This document shows positions 58,803 through 64,000 of a stretch of 64,000 bases of DNA, one piece after another. Every line of letters starts with the position of its first letter. Positions within the stretch are counted from its first letter, which is position 1. The DNA is from Albimonas sp963977235. GTDB lineage: Bacteria > Pseudomonadota > Alphaproteobacteria > Rhodobacterales > Rhodobacteraceae. The DNA is taken from positions 310,001-374,000 of the forward strand of contig NZ_CAXBOD010000001.1 in the NCBI RefSeq assembly GCF_963977235.1, read 5' to 3'. Under the pieces are notes generated by a model, which saw only the letters and a list, made by a program, of their open reading frames with translations, made no database searches and was not told the DNA's origin. A program made the translations under genes and the position numbers.

Positions 58803-59258
58803 ATGCCCGCGGAGCCCATCGGCCGCCGCATCCTGGCCGCCTGTGACGACACAGCCTGAGGCGAGCGGCGGCTGGCGGCCCTTTTGCTCTTGGACCTCGG
58901 CGCCCTCCGCCACGAGGCCGCCGGGTCGCTGGCCGAGCGGGCGGGCGTGTCCAAGGCCACCGCCGCGCGGCTGTCCCGGCGGCTGGACGATGTCGGCATC
59001 GCCCACGCCGCGGTGGTGCTGCGCAGCCGGGCGCACGGGCCGACGACTGTCGACTCGATGACCGCCACGGTCGGCCTGCCGAACCGCCTCTGCGCCACGC
59101 TGGCCGGGCGGATCGGTGGTCCGGCTGCCGACGGCCTCCGCGCCATCGAGGAGATTCACGCCGAGTGGGCGGTTCATCGGAGGCTGTGGGCTGAGCCGAC
59201 CAGGTTCCCCAGGCGAGTCGTTGGCCGCGCGCTGCACGGCAAGGCGAGTCGCTTGTGA
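58803..59258 (+). pseudogene. MurR/RpiR-family regulator remnant
   Basis: The frame starts at ATG 58803 with GGAGGG upstream. It reads PIGRRILAACDDTA, then a TGA at 58857, then continues in frame GERRLAALLLLDLGALRHEAAGSLAERAGVSKATAARLSRRL. The last block is the helix-turn-helix of RpiR-type regulators. After about 59000 the frame continues without recognisable sequence and there is no SIS domain. A nonsense change and loss of the C-terminal part mark it as dead. It lies just upstream of peptide ABC transporter remnants. Confidence 0.7.
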
Positions 59259-59355
59259 AGATGAAACCGCCAGAAACGAGAATATTCTGGCTGCCTGCGC
59301 AAATCCCCTTGGGCTTTCGCCACCAGATGTTCGGCGCGGGGGCGAGAGCGAGGCC

Positions 59356-59670
59356 ATGATGTCATCGAAGGCCGGTCAGCGGGGGAGCCCTGTCCGCCGC
59401 CCTGACCGAAGGGGGCGCGGCGCAGGCCGCCGAGCTGGTGTGGGCGCGCCTCGGGGACGCGGAGTCGCTGGACCCGGATCGGGCGACTTCGACCCTCTCG
59501 ATGTCGGTCTGGGACCAGATCCACGACACGCTGCTGGCCTTCGGCATGGAGGGCGCCCCCGGGCCCTGACATGGCCGAAAGCCGGGGGGTCTCGGACGAC
59601 GGGCTGACCTGCACGTTCCAGCTGGCCGAGGGGGGGTCACCTGCCATGACGTGTTCTGGCACTTTACGGG
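59356..59670 (+). pseudogene. Peptide ABC transporter substrate-binding protein remnant
   Basis: The parts read, in three frames: MMSSKAGQR, then GALSAALTEGGAAQA (signal peptide), AELVWARLGDAESLDPDRATSTLSM and VWDQIHDTLLAFGMEGAPGP, then DMAESRGVSDDGLTCTFQLAEG, then GVTCHD. This is the N-terminus of an SBP_bac_5 (dipeptide/oligopeptide binding) protein. Frames change at poly-G 59381-59385, near 59567, and at poly-G 59630-59635. The remaining ~400 residues are missing. It could not make a working protein. Confidence 0.75.
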
Positions 59671-59850
59671 CTCGCGCCCGCCAGGCGGCCGCCTGCGCCA
59701 CCGATCCGCAGATGTCCATCGAGATCATCTGCGGCGCGCTGATCACCCGCGAATGGTGTCCTGTCGCGCGCGGCGTCTTCGGCAACGACCGGGAGTTCTG
59801 CGAGCGGCACGGCTGTCCCTGCGACCCCGACAGCCTCCGCCAGCTGTGGC

Positions 59851-60096
59851 GCAATCCCGGCGCCCATCGTCGCCGCGATGGGCCTGCGGGTCGCCTGGCG
59901 GATGGGCGGGGCCGTCGGGGTCGAGAACGTCTCCGCCTGGAACGGGGGCGGGCGCCTCGCCATCGAGGCGGTGTTCGCCTGCGACGATCCCCTGATCCAG
60001 GGCTTCATCCTGTTCTTCGCGACCGTCGTGGCGCTGGCCGCGCTGATCGCGGACGTCGCCTGCGCCTTCCTCGATCCCCGGATCCGGTGCTCCTGA
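59851..60096 (+). pseudogene. Peptide ABC transporter permease (DppB/OppB-type) C-terminal remnant
   Basis: The frame reads AIPAPIVAAMGLRVAWRMGG, AVGVENVSAWNGGGRLAIEA and VFACDDPLIQGFILFFATVV through LDPRIR, the typical C-terminal ~80 residues of DppB-type permeases (the EAA-like loop is further upstream and missing). No start or N-terminal part remains. With the binding-protein and regulator remnants it forms the ruins of a peptide uptake operon. Confidence 0.7.
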
Positions 60097-60482
60097 TCGC
60101 GCTTGGGGGATTTTCTCGACGCGGTGCGGGAGTTCGCGCCGGGCTGCAACGTCGTCCCGCTGGTCGGTCGCCACGTGCTGCGGGCCCTCGACGCTGCCGA
60201 ACATGACGATCGCCTGCGTCCGGCCGAGGGGATCGCGGGCGTCCGGGTCAACGGGGTGCTGGCCTGGGCCGGGGGCGCGGCGGGGCTCGAGCCGGTTTGG
60301 CGTCGCCGAGGGGAGGGCGAGGCCTCGCACGCGACGCCCGGGGCGCGGCGCCGGGAGGCCCCGGGGCAAGCCCGGGGCGCGCCTGGGGCCGAAACCGGAA
60401 CGACCGCGCCCAGGGGCGCGGTCGAGTGGCGCGGTCGAGGGGCGGCCCGCCGCGCGGGCGGGCCGAAGCGGCGAGGGCCGGA
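60097..60482. other. Degraded or non-coding stretch before katG
   Basis: An open frame reads FLDAVREFAPGCNVVPLVGR and on to about 60300, but it has no recognised domain and merges into repeats. A dispersed palindrome (60355) and a hairpin near 60443-60465, a possible katG terminator, are also present. Confidence 0.4.
60355..60383 (+). repeat. Dispersed GC palindrome, copy 4
   Basis: GAGGCCCCGGGG and CCCGGGGCGCGCC around CAAG; it matches copies 1-3 with small changes. Confidence 0.75.
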
Positions 60483-62657
60483 TCAGGCCAGGTCGAAGCG
60501 ATCCGCGTTCATCACCTTGGTCCAGGCGGCCACGAAGTCCTTCACGAACTTGGGACCGGCGTCGTCCTGGGCGTAGACCTCGGCATAGGCGCGCAGGATC
60601 GAGTTCGAGCCGAACACCAGATCGGCGCGGGTGGCCGTGAACTTCGTCTGCCCGTCGCGACGGTCGACGATGGCGTAGAGCCCCTCGCCCGTCGGCTTCC
60701 AGCTGTAGACCATGTCCGTGAGCGTCACGAAGAAGTCGTTGGTCAGCGCGCCGGGACGGCTGGTGAACACCCCGTGCGCGGCGCCGCCGTGGTTCGCGCC
60801 CATCGCCCGCATGCCGCCGACCAGCACCACCATCTCGGGCGCCGTGAGGCCCATCAGCTGGGCGCGGTCGAGCATCATCTCCTCGGGCGAGACGACGTAG
60901 TCCTGCTTGAGCCAGTTGCGGAACCCGTCGGCCAGCGGCTCGAGCGGCTCGAAGGACTCGGCGTCGGTCATCTCGTCGGTCGCGTCGCCGCGGCCGGGGG
61001 AGAAGGGAACCGTGACCTCGACGCCCGCGGCCCTGGCCGCCTGCTCGACGCCCACATTGCCCGCCAGCACGATGATGTCGGCCAGCGAGGCGCCGACCTG
61101 GGCCGCGACGCCCTCGAGCAGGCCCAGAACCTTGGCCAGGCGCGCGGGCTCGTTGCCCGCCCAGTCCTTCTGCGGGGCGAGGCGGATGCGCGCGCCGTTG
61201 GCGCCGCCCCGCATGTCCGAGCCGCGGTAGGTGCGCGCGCTGTCCCAGGCGGTGGCGACCAGCTCGGCCGTGGTCAGGCCGGTTGCGGCGATCTTCGCCT
61301 TGGCCCCCTCGACGTCCCAGCCGGTGGGGCCTGCGGGGATCGGGTCCTGCCAGATCAGGTCTTCGGCGGGCACGTCGGGGCCGATGTAGCGGACCTTGGG
61401 GCCCATGTCGCGGTGGGTCAGCTTGAACCAGGCGCGGGCGAAGGTCTCGGAGAAGTACACGGGATCGGCGCGGAACTTCTGGCAGATCGCGTTGTAGACC
61501 GGGTCGACCTTCATCGCCATGTCGGCGTCGGTCATCATCGGCATGCAGCGGATCGAGGGGTCCTCGACGTCCACCGGCATGTCCTCTTCGGCGATCGAGA
61601 CCGGCTTCCACTGGTTGGCGCCGGCGGGGGACTTGGTCAGCTCCCACTCGTGATCGAACAGCATGTCGAACCAGCCCATGTCCCACTGGGTGGGATGGGT
61701 GGTCCAGGCGCCCTCGATGCCCGAGACGACCTGGTCGCGGCCGATGCCGCGGCCCTTGGTGTTCATCCAGCCGATGCCCTGATACTCGGGGCCGGCGGCC
61801 TCGGGCTCGGGGCTCAGGTCGGCGGCGTTGCCGTTGCCGTGGGACTTGCCGATGGTGTGGCCGCCGGCGGTCAGGGCCGCGGTCTCCTCATCGTTCATCG
61901 CCATGCGGGCGAAGGTCTCGCGCACCTGGGCGGCGGTGGCCATCGGGTCGGACCGGCCGTTCACGCCCTCGGGGTTCACGTAGATCAGGCCCATCTGCAC
62001 GGCGGCGAGCGGGTTCTCCATCGTCTCGGGCTGGGAGACGTCCTTGTAGCGCGCGTCGGAGGGGGCCAGCCACTCCTTCTCGGCGCCCCAGTAGGTGTCC
62101 TTCTCGGGGGACCAGATGTCCTCGCGCCCGAAGGCGAAGCCGAAGGTCTTCAGGCCGGCGACCTCATAGGCGATGGTGCCCGACAGGATCATCAGGTCGG
62201 CCCAGGAGATCTTGTTGCCGTACTTCTTCTTGATCGGCCACAGCAGGCGGCGGCCCTTGTCGGTGTTGACGTTGTCGGGCCAGGAGTTCAGCGGCGCGAA
62301 GCGCTGGTTGCCGGTGCCGCCGCCGCCGCGCCCGTCGGCCAGGCGGTAGGAGCCGGCCGCGTGCCACGCCACGCGGGCGAACATGCCGACGTAGGAGCCC
62401 CAGTCGGCCGGCCACCAGTCCTGGCTCTCGGTCATCAGGGCGCGCAGGTCGGCCTTCAGCGCCTCAACGTCGAGGGTCTTGACCTCTTCGCGGTAGTCGA
62501 AGTCGGGGCCCATCGGGTTCGACTTCGCGTCATGCTGGTGGAGGATGTCCAGGTTCAGCGCATTGGGCCACCAGTCGGTCACCGTCTGGCCCATGACGGT
62601 CAGCCCGCCGTGCATCACCGGGCACTTGCCCGCCGGATTGATGTCGTTGCCGTCCAT
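60483..62657 (-). CDS. katG: Catalase-peroxidase
   Basis: A 724-residue heme enzyme that removes H2O2. The distal residues are R95, W98 and H99 in RVAWHAAGSYR. The Trp-Tyr-Met adduct is W98-Y226-M252 (GLIYVNPEG; ETFARMAMND). The proximal His is H267 in TAGGHTIGKSHG. Length and blocks are standard. ATG at 62657 lies downstream of AGGAGAG; the longer frame is a shadow. It is divergent from oxyR, and control by OxyR is expected from gene order and a site at the oxyR start. Confidence 0.97.
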   Translation of the reverse strand: MDGNDINPAGKCPVMHGGLTVMGQTVTDWWPNALNLDILHQHDAKSNPMGPDFDYREEVKTLDVEALKADLRALMTESQDWWPADWGSYVGMFARVAWHAAGSYRLADGRGGGGTGNQRFAPLNSWPDNVNTDKGRRLLWPIKKKYGNKISWADLMILSGTIAYEVAGLKTFGFAFGREDIWSPEKDTYWGAEKEWLAPSDARYKDVSQPETMENPLAAVQMGLIYVNPEGVNGRSDPMATAAQVRETFARMAMNDEETAALTAGGHTIGKSHGNGNAADLSPEPEAAGPEYQGIGWMNTKGRGIGRDQVVSGIEGAWTTHPTQWDMGWFDMLFDHEWELTKSPAGANQWKPVSIAEEDMPVDVEDPSIRCMPMMTDADMAMKVDPVYNAICQKFRADPVYFSETFARAWFKLTHRDMGPKVRYIGPDVPAEDLIWQDPIPAGPTGWDVEGAKAKIAATGLTTAELVATAWDSARTYRGSDMRGGANGARIRLAPQKDWAGNEPARLAKVLGLLEGVAAQVGASLADIIVLAGNVGVEQAARAAGVEVTVPFSPGRGDATDEMTDAESFEPLEPLADGFRNWLKQDYVVSPEEMMLDRAQLMGLTAPEMVVLVGGMRAMGANHGGAAHGVFTSRPGALTNDFFVTLTDMVYSWKPTGEGLYAIVDRRDGQTKFTATRADLVFGSNSILRAYAEVYAQDDAGPKFVKDFVAAWTKVMNADRFDLA

Positions 62658-62827
62658 GGGGAGGTCTCTCCTAAGTTTCCGCGCCCGCGTCTCGGCGCAG
62701 CGTCCCTGGGCGCGCGGGCCGCGCGGCCCGGGCGGCGCCGCCTCCGCAGAGGAGGGGCGCCCGGCCGGCCGCCGCGAATCCGCGCAAGATCCGCAGCGCC
62801 CTTCTAGCACTTTTTAGAATTAGTAAA

Positions 62828-62865
62828 ATTGCGAAATTTCAATCGCGGTGATAGGTTTCGGTTAT
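62828..62865. promoter_or_regulatory. OxyR-type operator region between katG and oxyR
   Basis: ATAG (62851-62854), seven bases, then TTAT (62862-62865) resembles the OxyR half-site pair ATAG-N7-CTAT and overlaps the oxyR ATG (62864). Next to it, ATTG...CAAT (62828-62843) encloses the 8-bp palindrome GAAATTTC (62833-62840). Confidence 0.55.
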
Positions 62866-63799
62866 GGCAAGCGTGACCATCCGGCAGCTGCGATACTTCG
62901 AGGCGCTGGCCCGCCTGCGCCATTTCGGCCGGGCGGCGGAGGCCTGCGCCATCTCGCAGCCCGCGCTCTCGGTGCAGATGAAGGAGCTGGAGGCGCTGCT
63001 GGGCGCCCCCCTGGTCGAGCGCGGCCCGCGCGAGATCCGGCTGACCCGTCTGGGCGAGGCGCTGGCCCCCCGCGCCCGCGAGGTGCTGCGCGCGGTGGAG
63101 GAGATCGAGGATCTCGCGCGCGCCTCGCAGCGCCCCTTCGTCGGGCGGCTGGGGCTGGGGGTGATCCCCACCGTCGCCCCCTACCTGCTGCCGGCGCTGA
63201 TGAAGGACCTGGCCGAGACCTGGCCGGAGCTGGAGATCCGACCGCGGGAAACCGTGACCCGGACCCTGGTGCGCGATCTGCTGGATGGGCGGCTGGATGC
63301 GGCGATCGTGGCGCTGCCGATCTCGGAGCCCGCGCTCGCCGAGACGCCGCTGTTCCAGGAGGAATTCGTGCTGGTGCGCCCGCAGGCCGACGCCGGTCGC
63401 CCGGCGCCCAGCGCCGAGTCCCTGCGCGAGATGCGCCTGCTGCTGCTCGAGGAGGGGCACTGCTTTCGCGACCAGGCGCTGAGCTTCTGCGGCCTGGGCG
63501 CGGCGCCGCCCCGCGACCTGATGGAGGGCAGCACGCTCGCCACCCTCGTGCAGATGGTGGCGGTGGGCATCGGCGTGACCCTGATCCCCGAGATGGCGGT
63601 GCGGGTCGAGACGGCCTCGGCCCCGGTCTCTGTGGCGCGGCTGTCGCCGCCGCGGCCGAAGCGCACCATCGGCATGGTCTGGCGGCGCAGCTCGCCGCTG
63701 GCCGATCAGCTCGAGCGGATCGCCCAGCAGGTGCGCGGCTGCCCCCGGCCGCAGGCGACGACGCCGCGCGCGGCGGGACTGTCCCGCGAGGCCGGTTAA
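62864..63799 (+). CDS. oxyR: Hydrogen peroxide-sensing regulator OxyR
   Basis: A 311-residue LysR-type regulator. The N-terminal HTH (TIRQLRYFEALARLRHFGRAAEACAISQPALSVQMKELE) is typical. The redox pair C200 and C209 in LLEEGHCFRDQALSFCG has the spacing and context of E. coli C199/C208, so disulfide switching on peroxide is expected. It is divergent from katG. Its own start lies inside a probable OxyR site, suggesting autorepression. A strong hairpin follows at 63814-63844. Confidence 0.95.
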   Translation: MASVTIRQLRYFEALARLRHFGRAAEACAISQPALSVQMKELEALLGAPLVERGPREIRLTRLGEALAPRAREVLRAVEEIEDLARASQRPFVGRLGLGVIPTVAPYLLPALMKDLAETWPELEIRPRETVTRTLVRDLLDGRLDAAIVALPISEPALAETPLFQEEFVLVRPQADAGRPAPSAESLREMRLLLLEEGHCFRDQALSFCGLGAAPPRDLMEGSTLATLVQMVAVGIGVTLIPEMAVRVETASAPVSVARLSPPRPKRTIGMVWRRSSPLADQLERIAQQVRGCPRPQATTPRAAGLSREAG

Positions 63800-63813
63800 G
63801 GATAGGCAGGGCC

Positions 63814-63844
63814 TCGGCCCCGCCTGCCGGCAGGTCGGGGCCGA
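63814..63844 (+). terminator. Hairpin after oxyR
   Basis: TCGGCCCCGCCTGC and GCAGGTCGGGGCCGA pair over 14 bp with one bulge. There is no T run, so termination would be weak or Rho-dependent. Confidence 0.5.
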
Positions 63845-63877
63845 AGCATCGGCGGCAACAGAGAAACGAGGCACGGG

Positions 63878-64000
63878 ATGGCAACGGCAGGAACCGCGCA
63901 GGACCCCGCGGCGGCGATCGGGCGGACGGAGACGCGCGCAGAGGCGATCGCCCCGGCCAGCGTCGCCGCCATGGCCGCCACGCTCGACATCGCCACGCCC
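63878..64000 (+). CDS. MaoC/HTD2-like dehydratase, N-terminal fragment (runs off the window)
   Basis: Forty-one codons are visible from ATG 63878. The stretch PAAAIGRTETRAEAIAPASV then AAMAATLD resembles the N-terminus of FAS1-like dehydratase/MaoC proteins (HTD2 or mesaconyl-CoA hydratase type), where an IGR-x-E-T-R motif precedes a short helix. The gene continues past the window, so the call is tentative. Confidence 0.45.
   Translation, partial: MATAGTAQDPAAAIGRTETRAEAIAPASVAAMAATLDIATP

Noticed and set aside
59174..59854. Minus-strand ORF with FWRFHLHKRLA
   Set aside because: Considered as a transposase end, but no terminal repeats or catalytic motifs were found, so no mobile element is called.
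60103..60576. Open frame starting GDFLDAVREFAP
   Set aside because: No recognised family, and its second half is repeat sequence and antisense katG; kept only as a possible remnant.

Overview
The window is chromosomal DNA of a very GC-rich alphaproteobacterium, most likely Rhodobacterales (Paracoccaceae/Roseobacteraceae type). Pointers are a COQ9-family protein, a 44-residue aa3 cytochrome oxidase subunit IV, a VPxPA-type C-terminal sorting tail, a bS21 protein of alphaproteobacterial type, a DmdC-like acyl-CoA dehydrogenase, and an IF3 with the N-terminus typical of this order. No IS element, phage, CRISPR array, rRNA or tRNA was seen. Most of the window is ordinary core genome in short operons, many with ATGA/GTGA stop-start overlaps.

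Layout. 1-2.2 kb: end of a dicarboxylate/amino acid symporter and a VPxPA-tailed exported protein with its own promoter and terminator. 2.2-5.0 kb: minus-strand operon ispH, methyltransferase, lysE, rnhA. 5.2-11.0 kb: a glutathione S-transferase, then an RND efflux pair (adaptor plus pump, no outer-membrane factor). 11.1-15.1 kb: three adjacent genes encoding an ABC-exporter-like protein with a ruined ATPase domain, a cyclic-nucleotide-binding protein and a metallo-beta-lactamase-fold hydrolase; this is the most promising novel system. 15.2-24.0 kb (minus strand): HD nucleotidase, manC, RTX protein, uvrC, a FolM-like SDR, a Ca/Na antiporter, a 50-residue membrane protein and an S49 peptidase. 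24.1-27.8 kb: YdcH-like protein, a small acidic ORF, purE-purK, and a LysR regulator divergent from a small gene. 27.9-35.2 kb: COQ9, rpsU, M48 lipoprotein protease, amidase, orphan oxidase subunit IV, MBL hydrolase and acyl-CoA dehydrogenase.

35.5-46.7 kb: YkgJ-like Cys-cluster protein, a frameshifted Sua5/TsaC gene, a GlcD-type flavoprotein, a MarR/double-DUF1428 divergent pair, apt with a flavin reductase, GNAT, TerB-DnaJ protein, adenine deaminase and azlCD. 46.8-57.1 kb: mobA, MFS transporter, pcaI/pcaJ-type CoA transferase, argG, an Lhr-like helicase, infC (apparently starting at ATA), and an Lrp regulator divergent from an oxidoreductase. 57.4-64 kb: YegD-like Hsp70, then a 1.7-kb graveyard with remnants of an RpiR regulator, a peptide-binding protein and a peptide permease, then katG divergent from oxyR, and the start of a MaoC/HTD2-like gene.

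Functional links. ispH feeds isoprenoid synthesis. purE/purK, apt and ade handle purines. katG/oxyR form a peroxide-response pair. The pseudo-ABC, cNMP-binding and MBL triad looks like a signalling or transport module. Intergenic gaps carry several repeat families: a 29-bp dispersed palindrome (four copies), a GGCGCATTTCAATGCGCC hairpin (two copies), 26- and 27-bp minisatellites, and a duplicated hairpin module after argG.
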